64,000 nt of DNA from Gillisella vitis (GCF_001541345.2 NZ_LMVL02000004.1:310001-374000), one strand, 5' to 3'; positions 51,580 to 61,312 are shown, counted from the first letter of the stretch. Program-made: numbers and translations. The notes: generated by a model not told the origin, from the sequence alone.

Positions 51580-52138
51580 GCCAATCACCTCCGGCGCGAT
51601 GTCCGCCAGCCGCAAATCGGTGCTTGATGGTGCCTATGGCGGCTCCGCCCATGTGACGCTGACGCCAGCCGCCCCCGCTTCACGCATCTCGCTGCGGGCC
51701 GGAGCGGATGCCGTCTCCGGTCTTTCCTCAGCCCTGGGCCTGACACTGCCGACCGCGCCGAAAACCTCTGCCCATGCTGGCCCTCGCCTTGCCTTCTGGC
51801 TTGGCCCAGACGAATGGCTTGTCATCGATGAAGACGGCGCCGACCTCACAGCCGCCTGCGCCGCCTCCGGCACCATTCACTCCGCCACCGACGTCTCCCA
51901 CCGTAACACCGCCATCCTGGTCTCCGGCCCCGGCGCTGTTCAAACCCTCAACGCCGCCTGCCCGCTTGACCTGTCGCTGAAAACTTTCCCCCTCGGCGCC
52001 GTCACCCGCACCGTGTTCGGCAAGATCGAAATCGTCCTCTACCGGATAAGTGAGGACGCCTTTCGGGTGGAATGCTGGCGGTCCTTTGCCGAATATGCCT
52101 TCGGCATGTTGCAGGAAGGGGCTGCGGACGCGGCGTGA
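51572..52138 (+). CDS. soxG: Sarcosine oxidase subunit gamma
   Basis: This 188-residue subunit resembles a GcvT-like folded domain (LGPDEWLVI, SHRNTAILVSGPGAVQTLNAACPLDL). It overlaps the end of soxA by eight bases, and its stop lies six bases from the convergent stop of the PRISE-like gene. Completes soxBDAG. The usual downstream C1 genes (folD, purU) and upstream glyA are not present here. Confidence 0.95.
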   Translation: MVEPITSGAMSASRKSVLDGAYGGSAHVTLTPAAPASRISLRAGADAVSGLSSALGLTLPTAPKTSAHAGPRLAFWLGPDEWLVIDEDGADLTAACAASGTIHSATDVSHRNTAILVSGPGAVQTLNAACPLDLSLKTFPLGAVTRTVFGKIEIVLYRISEDAFRVECWRSFAEYAFGMLQEGAADAA

Positions 52139-52144
52139 TCAGGC

Positions 52145-53212
52145 TCAGGGAATGAGCCTTTCCTTGCGCAATTGCGCAAACAGGCTGAAAAACGCCTCGT
52201 CGGTGGGCTGGTAGCGGTCAAAGCCCATTGCCCGGCTCTTGCTCATGTCGGTCACCACTTCAATTGGCCGCCCAAGATCGGCGTCCGTATGCCAAGGTGA
52301 GGCCAGACGCGACAGGTCTTTTTCGATCAGGCCATGGCGCTCGGCGAGCTCCCGCCAGATGGCGGCGTCCTCTGCCATCTGCTGTTCCAGCGGCAGGATT
52401 GTTCCGTCGAACGGGGCTGGCTCCAGCCCAAACCAGTTGGCAATCCGGCCCCACATCCAGCTCCAGCGGAAGATATCGCCATTAACCACATTGAAGGCCT
52501 GGTTGCGGCATTGCGGGGTCGTTGCGGCCCAGAGCAATTGCTCGGCCAGAACACCAGCATCGGTCATATCCGTCAGGCCGTTCCATTGAACGGAAGAGCC
52601 GGGAAAACGGAAGGGCCGCCCGGTTTCGCGGCAGAGCGTCGCATAGACGGCAAGCGTCGTTCCCATGTTCATGGCATTGCCAACCGCCTTGCCGATCACC
52701 GTATGCGGGCGATGCACGCTCCAGGAAAATCCGTCTCGCCCGGCTGCGGCAAAGACTTCATCTTCCTGCGCATAGTAAAAATTCTCGACATCCAGCCTGC
52801 CCTGATCCTCCCGAAACGGCGTCTGCGGCAGGGTGCCTTTGCCATAAGCCTCGAAGGGACCGAGATAGTGTTTAAGCCCCGTGACCAGGGCGACATGAGC
52901 GACGGACCCGGCTGGACGCAGCGCATCCAGCACGTTGCGCACCATGGCCGCATTGACCCGGATGTTTTCCGCCTCGCTTGACTGGCGCGCCCATGTCGAG
53001 ATGAACACCACGTCGGGCTTCAACGAGGAAAGCGCCTGGGCCGTCGCCTCACGATCCTGAAGATCGGCGGACACGGGCTGCACGCCGTCTTTGGCAATCG
53101 GTGACCGGGCCAGTCCGTACACGGTCCATCCCTTCGACAACAGGAGATCCACCGTCGCACTGCCAACAATCCCGCTTGCCCCGACAACCAATGCTGATCC
53201 AACCATCTTCAT
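52145..53212 (-). CDS. PRISE-type short-chain reductase (progesterone 5-beta-reductase/iridoid synthase-like)
   Basis: This 355-residue extended SDR binds NAD(P)H through GASGIVGSATVD near residues 11-22. Instead of the usual YxxxK, it has the PRISE signatures TGLKHYLGPFEAYG (Lys114) and NFYYAQED (Tyr146/147). In plant members these residues reduce activated C=C bonds of enones such as progesterone or 8-oxogeranial. The bacterial substrate is therefore likely an alpha,beta-unsaturated carbonyl, possibly as detoxification. It is divergent from an HxlR regulator, and the two probably form a regulator-target pair. Confidence 0.88.
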   Translation of the reverse strand: MKMVGSALVVGASGIVGSATVDLLLSKGWTVYGLARSPIAKDGVQPVSADLQDREATAQALSSLKPDVVFISTWARQSSEAENIRVNAAMVRNVLDALRPAGSVAHVALVTGLKHYLGPFEAYGKGTLPQTPFREDQGRLDVENFYYAQEDEVFAAAGRDGFSWSVHRPHTVIGKAVGNAMNMGTTLAVYATLCRETGRPFRFPGSSVQWNGLTDMTDAGVLAEQLLWAATTPQCRNQAFNVVNGDIFRWSWMWGRIANWFGLEPAPFDGTILPLEQQMAEDAAIWRELAERHGLIEKDLSRLASPWHTDADLGRPIEVVTDMSKSRAMGFDRYQPTDEAFFSLFAQLRKERLIP

Positions 53213-53304
53213 GCTCCTTCTATCTGAAGGCAGACATGTAGGCGCCTCTTGCCTTTAAAAAAGACGGCACCATTTACGGGCCTAGACACCAAGAGGTAAC
53301 CACC

Positions 53305-53697
53305 ATGCACCCAGGAACGCCCGAAACTGAGTGGCGCGAAGATTGCGCCCCGCGCCGCGTACTCGAACTGTTTTCCACCAAATGGACCAGCATGGTGCTG
53401 CACACCCTGCATGCCCGCCATGGGGGCGAGGCGCGCACCGGCGTGCTGCTGCGCAGCCTGCCCGGTATTTCCAAGAAAATGCTGACCCAGACACTGCGCG
53501 ACATGGAGGCCAGCGGCCTGATCTCCCGCCACGTCCAGGCCACCATTCCACCCGCCGTCGAATACCGGCTGACACCCCTCGGCAGCCGGTTTATCGAGCC
53601 GGTCGAGATGCTCTACGCCTGGGGCCGCGATAATGCCGACGCGCTGGATGCATTGCGGCCAAGGCCGGGGTCACGGCGGGAGGCTTCAGAAGGGTAA
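53305..53697 (+). CDS. HxlR-family transcriptional regulator
   Basis: This 130-residue winged-helix DNA-binding protein has the N-terminal cysteine and the motif CAPRRVLELFSTKWTSMVL typical of HxlR/DUF24 regulators, which often sense electrophiles or redox state through that Cys14. The recognition region KKMLTQTLRDMEASGLISR is complete. It is divergent from the PRISE-type reductase across about 90 bases, so it likely controls that gene and itself. Confidence 0.93.
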   Translation: MHPGTPETEWREDCAPRRVLELFSTKWTSMVLHTLHARHGGEARTGVLLRSLPGISKKMLTQTLRDMEASGLISRHVQATIPPAVEYRLTPLGSRFIEPVEMLYAWGRDNADALDALRPRPGSRREASEG

Positions 53698-53796
53698 AGT
53701 TGAGAAGTTCAGACGGTCACAATGCTTTTTGAAAACTTGAAAAACACTTAAAACGGTGCCAGTAATAGCACTCATAATGAACCACGGAACAATACC

Positions 53797-54045
53797 ATGA
53801 CCCACATTGTCCTTGCCGAAGTGACGGCCAGCGTGTCTGAGCTGAAAAAGAACCCGATGGGGACGGTCGCCGCAGGCGATGGGGCGGCGGTGGCTATTCT
53901 CAATCGCAACGAACCAGCCTTCTATTGCGTTCCAGCGTCAGCCTATGAAGCCATGATCGAACGGCTGGACGATCTCGAACTCAATGCCATTGCCGATGCG
54001 CGGGCGAATGATCGCGTCGTGAAGGTCACGCTGGATGAGCTATGA
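53797..54045 (+). CDS. Antitoxin of a RelB/StbD (Phd/YefM-type) family
   Basis: This 82-residue antitoxin has an N-terminal DNA-binding fold (VTASVSELKKNPMGTVAAGDGAAVAILNRNEPAFYCVPASAYEAM) typical of Phd/YefM-like proteins that autorepress the operon. The acidic C-terminal half would wrap the toxin. It overlaps the toxin gene by 11 bases. The 99 bases upstream are AT-rich and must contain the promoter and operator. Confidence 0.93.
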   Translation: MTHIVLAEVTASVSELKKNPMGTVAAGDGAAVAILNRNEPAFYCVPASAYEAMIERLDDLELNAIADARANDRVVKVTLDEL

Positions 54046-54325
54046 GCTGGCATTTGTCGATGCCGCGCTGAAAGAATGGCGAAAGCTCGATCATAGCGTC
54101 AGAGAGCAGTTCAAGAAGAAGCTCGCCGAACGTTGCACCAACCCGCGCCTACCCTCCGCACAACTCTCTGGCGCCAAGGATCGTTACAAGATCAAGCTAC
54201 GCGGCGCTGGCTATCGGCTGGTTTATGAAGTGCGCGATAAAGACATCATCATTGTCGTAGTGGCGGTCGGCAGGCGGGATCGTTCCGGCGTGTATAAAGC
54301 CGCCGCTGATCGAAGTGTGCTTTAG
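54035..54325 (+). CDS. RelE/StbE-type mRNA interferase toxin
   Basis: This 96-residue basic toxin of the RelE/ParE superfamily (MSYELAFVDAALKEWRKLD, RYKIKLRGAGYRLVYEV) is likely a ribosome-dependent mRNA interferase. The Arg/Lys-rich surface and C-terminal GRRDR are typical of RelE. It overlaps the antitoxin gene and is the second gene of the pair. No mobile element flanks it, so it may be a chromosomal or decayed-island remnant. Confidence 0.92.
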   Translation: MSYELAFVDAALKEWRKLDHSVREQFKKKLAERCTNPRLPSAQLSGAKDRYKIKLRGAGYRLVYEVRDKDIIIVVVAVGRRDRSGVYKAAADRSVL

Positions 54326-54382
54326 GGACCGTGCAAGAAACTGGAATTGGCAGCACACGGCATAAGCGTTTTTACGCGTGAT

Positions 54383-54414
54383 TCCCCCCTCTGTCCGACA
54401 GGGCAGAGGGGGGA
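54383..54414. terminator. Strong stem-loop between relE-type toxin and dctP genes
   Basis: TCCCCCCTCTG pairs with CAGAGGGGGGA over 11 bp around a 10-base loop in the gap between convergent genes. No long T-run follows on either strand, so it is called terminator-like. Confidence 0.55.
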
Positions 54415-54465
54415 TATCCCCACGGAAAGACGCTAATATTCAAACTATAGCAAGCGCAACAACCC

Positions 54466-55602
<1,137 letters not shown>

Positions 55603-55773
55603 TTACCATTCCCCTCCAGGAAGGCAATTCGAAGGTAATCATGTTGCTTGGACGGTGGCAAGCGGGCAGCCTTATCAGTTTAGGCTAAAGTTGAAGACAG
55701 ATGAGGCCTATCGTTGACTTGGACAACAAACAGCGCAAAACAGATGCTCAGAACCGCTATTCTGGAGCCATCG

Positions 55774-56538
55774 ATGTCCAAGCCGCTTGTCGCCATTCCC
55801 GCCGATTTCCGTGCCATTGAAGGGTCCAATTGGCATTGCGTGCTGGACCAATATGTCAAGGCGACCCTGACCGTGGCCGGAGCCATGCCGGTTATTATTC
55901 CCGCTCTGGAAACCGGCGCGGATATCGAGGCGGTGCTTGACCGGGTAGATGGCGTGGTGATTTCCGGTTCGCCCAGCAATGTCCATCCCTCGCTCTATGG
56001 CCGCGAAGCCCGCGACAGCGACGGCCCCTTCGACCTGGCCCGTGATGCGACCTCGCTGCCGCTGATCCGCCGCGCCATCGAGCGCGGGATTCCACTGCTG
56101 GCGATCTGCCGGGGTATTCAGGAGTTGAACGTGGCGCTGGGCGGCACGCTGGCCTCTGAAATCCAAGATCAGCCCGGCACCTGGGATCACCGCAAGCCAC
56201 CGACATCAGATCGCGACCTCGCCTATTCGATCCGCCAGCCGGTGGAGGTGCGCGAAGGCTCCTGCATCGCCCGCTATCTCGGCACAGCAGGGACGATCCA
56301 GATCAACTCCCTGCATCGCCAGGCGATTTCCGATCTTGCCCCAAGGCTCCAGGCCGAAGCGCTGGCTGATGACGGCACCATCGAAGCGGTGTCTGTCATC
56401 GATGCCAAGGGTTTTGCCGTCGGCGTGCAGTGGCACCCGGAATATTGGGCCGAAACCGATGCGCCGTCCCGCGCCCTGTTTGAAGCATTTGGGGCGGCGG
56501 CAAGGGAGTATGCGGCGGCGAAAGCCCTCGCCGCCTGA
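55774..56538 (+). CDS. Class I glutamine amidotransferase-like protein, PuuD family
   Basis: This 254-residue peptidase C26 enzyme has the catalytic Cys112 in AICRGIQELN and the partner His221-Pro-Glu223 in QWHPEYW. That fits gamma-glutamyl-gamma-aminobutyrate hydrolase, the last step of putrescine degradation through glutamylated intermediates. The start ATG 55774 (MSKPLVAIPAD) follows GGAG. No other puu genes are nearby, so the actual gamma-glutamyl substrate is uncertain. It is convergent with the hydroxyacid dehydrogenase gene, with two bases between stop codons. Confidence 0.9.
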   Translation: MSKPLVAIPADFRAIEGSNWHCVLDQYVKATLTVAGAMPVIIPALETGADIEAVLDRVDGVVISGSPSNVHPSLYGREARDSDGPFDLARDATSLPLIRRAIERGIPLLAICRGIQELNVALGGTLASEIQDQPGTWDHRKPPTSDRDLAYSIRQPVEVREGSCIARYLGTAGTIQINSLHRQAISDLAPRLQAEALADDGTIEAVSVIDAKGFAVGVQWHPEYWAETDAPSRALFEAFGAAAREYAAAKALAA

Positions 56539-56540
56539 GG

Positions 56541-57500
56541 TTACTTTTTGACGGGTGTTTCTGGCACCGGTGTCTTGACTGCACCGTTTTCAAACCAGCC
56601 GATCAGGTTATCCGCCACCAGATCGGCCATGGCGTTACGGGTCGGCACCGAGGCGGAGGCGACATGCGGCAGCAGCGACACATTGGGCAGATCGAGGAAT
56701 TCGGCCGGGACTTTCGGTTCCTCGTAGAACACATCCATCCCGGCAGCGGCAATCGTGCCGTCCTTCAAGGCTGAGATCAGCGCCGGTTCATCGACGCTCC
56801 AGCCACGCCCGACGCTGATGAACACCCCGTTCGGCCCCAGCGCCTTCAGCACGTCGGCATTGATCGCCTTATGGGTTTCCGGCGTTTTCGGTACGATGCA
56901 GATCAGCGTATCGACAGCCTGGGCCAGATCCGTCAGCGACGCATGATAATCATAGGGCACACCGGGCTTCGGGCTGCGGGTGTGGTAACTGATCTTGACC
57001 TTGAACGGCTGTAATCGGCTGGCGATTTCACCACCGATCCGACCCAATCCGTAGAGCCCGACATGGCGGCCCCGCAGCGACAGCGGTGACAACGTAAACG
57101 GTCCCTCATTCTGCCAGCGCCCGGCCCGCAGATAGCTTTCCGCCTGATAAAATTGCCGGATCGTGTTGAGCAGCAGCGCAATCGTCGTATCGGCCACTTC
57201 ATCATCCAGCACGTCAGGCGTGTTGGTAACGATAACATTTTTGGACGCAGCTTTTGCCACATCCACCCCGTCATAGCCGACGCCGAAATTGGCAATGATT
57301 TCCAGCTTCGGCAGGCTTTCGATCAGGGCACCCGGCACGGCACCGGCAATGGCAATGCCCCGCACGCGAGCGGCGTCAGCATCGCTTAAGCTCACGGGCT
57401 GGCCGGGCGGGGTCTGCACCAGTTCAAAACCAGGCTGCAAACGCTCCAGCACGCGCGGATGGATCTTTCCGGGAATGAGAATAACGGGCTTATCGGTCAT
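56541..57500 (-). CDS. D-2-hydroxyacid dehydrogenase (glyoxylate/hydroxypyruvate reductase-like)
   Basis: This 319-residue NAD(P)H-dependent oxidoreductase of the D-isomer family carries the nucleotide motif GLYGLGRIGGEIA near residue 150. Catalytic residues are Arg in SVGRGWSVDE, Glu in YEEPKVP, and His in LPHVASAS. Probable reactions are reduction of glyoxylate or hydroxypyruvate, or of a related 2-oxoacid. It starts 16 bases after the upstream LacI regulator's stop, so the two form one unit and the regulator may control this enzyme by sugar-acid levels. Confidence 0.9.
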   Translation of the reverse strand: MTDKPVILIPGKIHPRVLERLQPGFELVQTPPGQPVSLSDADAARVRGIAIAGAVPGALIESLPKLEIIANFGVGYDGVDVAKAASKNVIVTNTPDVLDDEVADTTIALLLNTIRQFYQAESYLRAGRWQNEGPFTLSPLSLRGRHVGLYGLGRIGGEIASRLQPFKVKISYHTRSPKPGVPYDYHASLTDLAQAVDTLICIVPKTPETHKAINADVLKALGPNGVFISVGRGWSVDEPALISALKDGTIAAAGMDVFYEEPKVPAEFLDLPNVSLLPHVASASVPTRNAMADLVADNLIGWFENGAVKTPVPETPVKK

Positions 57501-57515
57501 GGGATCAAATCTCTA

Positions 57516-58538
57516 TCAGTCTCGATGTTTAATGGGGCCGGTCGATTGGCGGATACGCATTTCAGGCTTGATCAGGTGAATACCATCCGGCTCATGGCTG
57601 CCCGCCAGCTTATCCAGAAGCGCGCGCGCCGCAAGCCTGCCGACTTCCGCCTGTCCGTTTGACACCGTGGTCAGTGCCGGTGTAGCGATCGATGCTTCTT
57701 CCAGATCGTCGTAACCAGTGACGGATATGTCGCGGCCCGGCACCAGCCCGGCGCGCGAAACACCATTCATCAACCCGATAGCGACCAGATCGTTCCAGCA
57801 CACCGCCGCTGTCGGCTTTTGCGGCAGCGACAGGAAGTTCACCGCCGCCTCGAAACCGCCCTGCTTGGTGCGCGGTCCGGGAATGCGCAGATTGGGATCA
57901 ACCGCAATGCCCGCCTTACGCAAGGCGTTGACATAGCCCTGGTAACGGTCGCGCCCGGTCGAGGTCTGGTCGGTGCCGCCAACCATGGCGATGACGCGGT
58001 GGCCAAGCCCAATCAGGTGGTTGGTGGCCAGCGAAATGCCGTAGCTGTCATCGCCGCGATAGGTCGGCAGGGCCAGCCCATCCATGGAGCGGGCAATCAG
58101 AATGGCCGGCATGCCGTTGTCTTCGGCCAGCATGATGTCTTCCGGCGGCGAACCGATGGCAGGCGACATGATCACGCCGTCACCGCCCAATTGCAGCAGC
58201 GTTTCAATGAAGGTCCGCTGCTTTTCCACCGAATCGTAATGGTTGGACAGAATGAAAGTCTGGCGGCTGCGGTCCAGCTCGCTTTCAATGGCTTTCAGAA
58301 TTTCGCCGTAAAACGGGTTCATGATGTCATGGACGACGACACCGATAATGCCGGAGCGCGAGGTGCGCAGGCTGGCGGCGCGGCGGTTATAGATATAGCC
58401 AAGCAGCCGGGCCTGGTCCTTGATCTTCTCGCGGGTATCTGCCGCCACCAGCGGACTGTCTCGCAAGGCGAGCGACACCGTGGCGGTAGACAGGCCGAGA
58501 CTTTCGGCAATGGTCGATAGCTTGATCTTTTGCGCCAC
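57516..58538 (-). CDS. LacI-family transcriptional regulator
   Basis: This 340-residue regulator has an N-terminal LacI helix-turn-helix (KLSTIAESLGLSTATVSLALR, residues about 5-25) followed by the hinge and a periplasmic-binding-protein-like effector domain. The start is GTG with GAGGGGG just upstream. Effector-binding residues are generic for pentoses or sugar acids. It is co-directional with the downstream hydroxyacid dehydrogenase gene. A palindrome lies about 50-65 bases upstream and could be the operator. Confidence 0.94.
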   Translation of the reverse strand: MAQKIKLSTIAESLGLSTATVSLALRDSPLVAADTREKIKDQARLLGYIYNRRAASLRTSRSGIIGVVVHDIMNPFYGEILKAIESELDRSRQTFILSNHYDSVEKQRTFIETLLQLGGDGVIMSPAIGSPPEDIMLAEDNGMPAILIARSMDGLALPTYRGDDSYGISLATNHLIGLGHRVIAMVGGTDQTSTGRDRYQGYVNALRKAGIAVDPNLRIPGPRTKQGGFEAAVNFLSLPQKPTAAVCWNDLVAIGLMNGVSRAGLVPGRDISVTGYDDLEEASIATPALTTVSNGQAEVGRLAARALLDKLAGSHEPDGIHLIKPEMRIRQSTGPIKHRD

Positions 58539-58585
58539 GGCTCCCCCCTCTGCCGAACTTTAACAGGCCGGCTTCAACGCATTTA

Positions 58586-58605
58586 AACAGTTTAATTAAA
58601 ACGTT
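58586..58605 (-). promoter_or_regulatory. Possible autoregulatory operator of the LacI regulator
   Basis: The sequence around 58586-58605 reads AAC-nn-TTTAATTAAA-nn-GTT, a 20-bp palindrome with two unpaired positions per arm. It lies 48-67 bases upstream of the GTG start, a place where autoregulation by LacI-family proteins is often seen. The central CG of classical LacI-family sites is absent, so this is only a candidate. Confidence 0.35.
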
Positions 58606-58645
58606 GAACGCGCCATGGCAAGGGCGGAAGAATGGTCGCCGACAA

Positions 58646-59188
58646 TCAGTCGTCCAAGGGTTCTTCGGCAAGGTCGGGCCGCGTCGCATCCGCGGGCGCA
58701 AGCAGGTTGGCATCAATGGCGGCAAGCAGCTTCATCAGCACTTTTACGTCCTTGCTGCTGAGGCCACGGGTTGCCTTGCGCTCCACCGCCCCATTGGCAT
58801 CGGCGATCTTTTCCACCGTGGCACGACCGATTGGCGTCAGGAAAACCTTTGTCTGGCGGCCATCGGCATCCGAGCCGCGCCGTTCGACAAAGCCCTGCGC
58901 CTCCATGCGCCCGATGGTGCGGGTCATGGTCGGCGCCTTGACGCCAAGGCGCTGCGCCAGAAGACCGGGCGTCAACCCTTCCTCCTCAGCCAGCAGCAGC
59001 ACCACGCCCTCCTGACCGGAATAGAGCCCGCTGCCGGTCAAAAGCCGGGTCTGCACCGTGCGAAAACTGCGTGACGCCTGGGTAATTGCCATGCCCAACT
59101 CGCCACTCAAGCCAAGTTTCGCCTGCTTCCCCTCGTCTTTGGACTTGCCGGATTTCTTCTTTTTCTCGGTCTTATCTTTTTTAGCCAT
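58646..59188 (-). CDS. MarR-family transcriptional regulator with Lys-rich N-terminus
   Basis: This protein has about 180 residues from the ATG at 59188 (MAKKDKTEKKKKSGKSKDEG), preceded by GGGGGTA; a longer frame starts at 59224. The winged-helix core begins near residue 35. The DNA-binding part LTPGLLAQRLGVKAPTMTRTIGRMEAQGFVERRGSDADGRQ is complete. The very basic N-terminal tail of about 25 residues is unusual for MarR. It is divergent from the creatininase-family gene across about 90 bases, suggesting it controls that gene. Confidence 0.93.
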   Translation of the reverse strand: MAKKDKTEKKKKSGKSKDEGKQAKLGLSGELGMAITQASRSFRTVQTRLLTGSGLYSGQEGVVLLLAEEEGLTPGLLAQRLGVKAPTMTRTIGRMEAQGFVERRGSDADGRQTKVFLTPIGRATVEKIADANGAVERKATRGLSSKDVKVLMKLLAAIDANLLAPADATRPDLAEEPLDD

Positions 59189-59277
59189 GCTACCCCCGCG
59201 GTCGAAAGAAAGCGCTGTTGTCACAGGCGCTCATGTCACGCATATGATGCATAGACAAAAACAGGCCAGTAAACCAG

Positions 59278-60099
59278 ATGCCCCATCCAGAACCGCATTT
59301 CGAGCGCAACGACCCTGCCCTCACGCCCGCCGACCGGGCAGATTGGATTGCCGTCCTGCCGCTCGGCGCCCATGAACAGCATGGCCCGCATCTGCCCTTT
59401 GAAACAGACACGATCATAGCGCAGGGGGTCATCGACCGGTTGATTTCAGCCTTGCCCAACACCCTGCCCGTCACTTTCCTGCCGGTTGAGCCGGTCGGCT
59501 ATTCCGTCGAGCACATGGATGTGGCCGGTACGCGCACGCTGACCTTCAGCGAAGCCGTGGAGCGCTGGCTTGGCATCGCCGAAAGCCTCAGCCGCCAAGG
59601 CATTCGCAAGCTGATGATGCTCAACGCCCATGGCGGCAATTCGCCCTTGATGACCGTTGTCGCCACCGAAGCGCGCATCCGCTTTTCCATGCTGGCGGTT
59701 GCCACCAGCTGGACCCGCTTCGGCCAGCCGGAAGGCCTGATCGCGCCGCAAGATAAGGCCATCGACATTCATGGCGGCGATATCGAAACCTCGGTCATGC
59801 TGGCACTGCGTCCAGACCTGGTGGCGATGGACAAGGCTGAGAATTTCTCGTCCCGGCAAAGCGAGTTTGCCGCCCGCTTCACCCATCTGCGCGCCTATGG
59901 TCCTCATGCCTTTGGCTGGAAAATGTCGGACCTCAATCCGCTGGGCGTGGCCGGAAATGCCAGTGTGGCAACGGCAGAAAAAGGCGAAAACCTGCTTTCC
60001 CATGCCGTTCACGGACTTGTGGAGCTCCTGTCTGATATCCATGACTTTGATATCGAGAAAGCCTTTGAACTGCCACCCCACTCGTCCTATATGGGGTAA
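59278..60099 (+). CDS. Creatininase-family amidohydrolase
   Basis: This 273-residue metal-dependent amidohydrolase has the metal-ligand motifs PLGAHEQHGPHLPFETD near residues 28-44, GYSVEHMDV and LMMLNAHGGNSPL. These suit creatinine amidohydrolase and related enzymes such as MftE and FAPy-deformylases. The substrate is likely a cyclic or formylated amide. Divergent from the MarR gene and 48 bases before the CobW gene, with which it may share a transcript. Confidence 0.92.
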   Translation: MPHPEPHFERNDPALTPADRADWIAVLPLGAHEQHGPHLPFETDTIIAQGVIDRLISALPNTLPVTFLPVEPVGYSVEHMDVAGTRTLTFSEAVERWLGIAESLSRQGIRKLMMLNAHGGNSPLMTVVATEARIRFSMLAVATSWTRFGQPEGLIAPQDKAIDIHGGDIETSVMLALRPDLVAMDKAENFSSRQSEFAARFTHLRAYGPHAFGWKMSDLNPLGVAGNASVATAEKGENLLSHAVHGLVELLSDIHDFDIEKAFELPPHSSYMG

Positions 60100-60147
60100 T
60101 ATAGTTACAGGGCGGCGCGATGCTGCCTTCCAATCATCGAGGTTCCC

Positions 60148-61257
60148 ATGAGTGAAGCAGCCGTAAAACCCACACCCGTTACCGTGCTGACCGGCTATCT
60201 CGGCGCAGGCAAGACCACGCTTCTCAACCGGATTCTGTCGGAAAACCACGGCAAGAAATACGCTGTCATCGTCAATGAATTCGGCGAAATCGGCATCGAC
60301 AATGATCTGATCGTCGAATCGGACGAAGAAATCTATGAGATGAACAATGGCTGCGTCTGCTGCACGGTGCGCGGCGATCTGATCCGGGTCGTTGAAGGCC
60401 TGATGCGCCGTCCCGACCGTTTCGACGGTATCATTGTCGAAACCACCGGCCTTGCCGATCCGGTGCCGGTCGCCCAGACCTTCTTCATGGATGACGATGT
60501 GCGCGCCAAGACCGAGCTGGATGCCGTCGTCGCCCTTGTCGATGCCAAGCACCTGCCATTGCGCCTGAAAGACAGCCGCGAAGCCGAAGACCAGATTGCC
60601 TTTGCCGATGTCGTTGTCATCAACAAGGCCGATCTCGTCACCCATGAGGAATTGCACCGGATCGAGGATATCGTTCGCGCCATCAATCCTTCGGCCCGGA
60701 TCTACACCACCACCCGCTCTGGCGTGGACCTGACGAAAGTGCTGAACCAGGGCGCCTTTAACCTGGAACGGGCGCTGGAAAACGATCCGCACTTCCTGAG
60801 CCATGAAGACGACGATCATGTCTGCGGCCCCGATTGCGACCATGACCATGGACACGATCATCATCATCACGACCACGGGCATGACCACCATCATCACGAT
60901 CATGGACATGACCATGGACATCACCACCATGACCACGGTCCCTCGCCTATTCATGATGTGACCGTCACCTCGATATCGCTGCGCGGTGGCGAAATGAACC
61001 CGGACCGCTTCTTCCCCTGGATTCAGAAGATCACCCAGACCGATGGTCCGAATATCCTGCGCCTAAAGGGTATTATCGCTTTCAAGGGCGATGCCGAGCG
61101 CTATGTGGTGCAGGGCGTTCACATGATTATCGAGGGCGACCACCAGCGGCCATGGAAAGATGGCGAAAAGCATGAAAGCCGTCTGGTGTTCATCGGCCGG
61201 GAACTGGACCGCGAGAAGCTGGAGAACAGCTTCAAGGCCTGCGAGGCTGCGGCATGA
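60148..61257 (+). CDS. CobW/COG0523-family GTPase with His-rich metal loop
   Basis: This 369-residue G3E GTPase has a Walker A GYLGAGKTTLL near residues 16-26, the metal-binding CxCC motif Cys69-Val-Cys71-Cys72, and an NKAD nucleotide motif at 159-162. Between about 219 and 269 lies a run of His/Asp/Gly repeats (HDHGHDHHHHDHGHD) with an extra HVCGPDC pair. The repeats look like a tandem expansion. The CobW C-terminal domain follows. Such proteins are metallochaperones for zinc or cobalt. The downstream WD40 gene follows 55 bases later. Confidence 0.94.
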   Translation: MSEAAVKPTPVTVLTGYLGAGKTTLLNRILSENHGKKYAVIVNEFGEIGIDNDLIVESDEEIYEMNNGCVCCTVRGDLIRVVEGLMRRPDRFDGIIVETTGLADPVPVAQTFFMDDDVRAKTELDAVVALVDAKHLPLRLKDSREAEDQIAFADVVVINKADLVTHEELHRIEDIVRAINPSARIYTTTRSGVDLTKVLNQGAFNLERALENDPHFLSHEDDDHVCGPDCDHDHGHDHHHHDHGHDHHHHDHGHDHGHHHHDHGPSPIHDVTVTSISLRGGEMNPDRFFPWIQKITQTDGPNILRLKGIIAFKGDAERYVVQGVHMIIEGDHQRPWKDGEKHESRLVFIGRELDREKLENSFKACEAAA

Positions 61258-61312
61258 AGCTTATCCCTTCCCTGCTGCCAAACCCTGACAACCATACCGG
61301 AAAGACTGCCTG

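Noticed and set aside
59446..60954. Minus-strand 502-codon frame with a Met/Val-rich start
   Set aside because: It is antisense to the creatininase and CobW genes. The Met/Val run is simply the reverse of the CAT/CAC histidine repeats.
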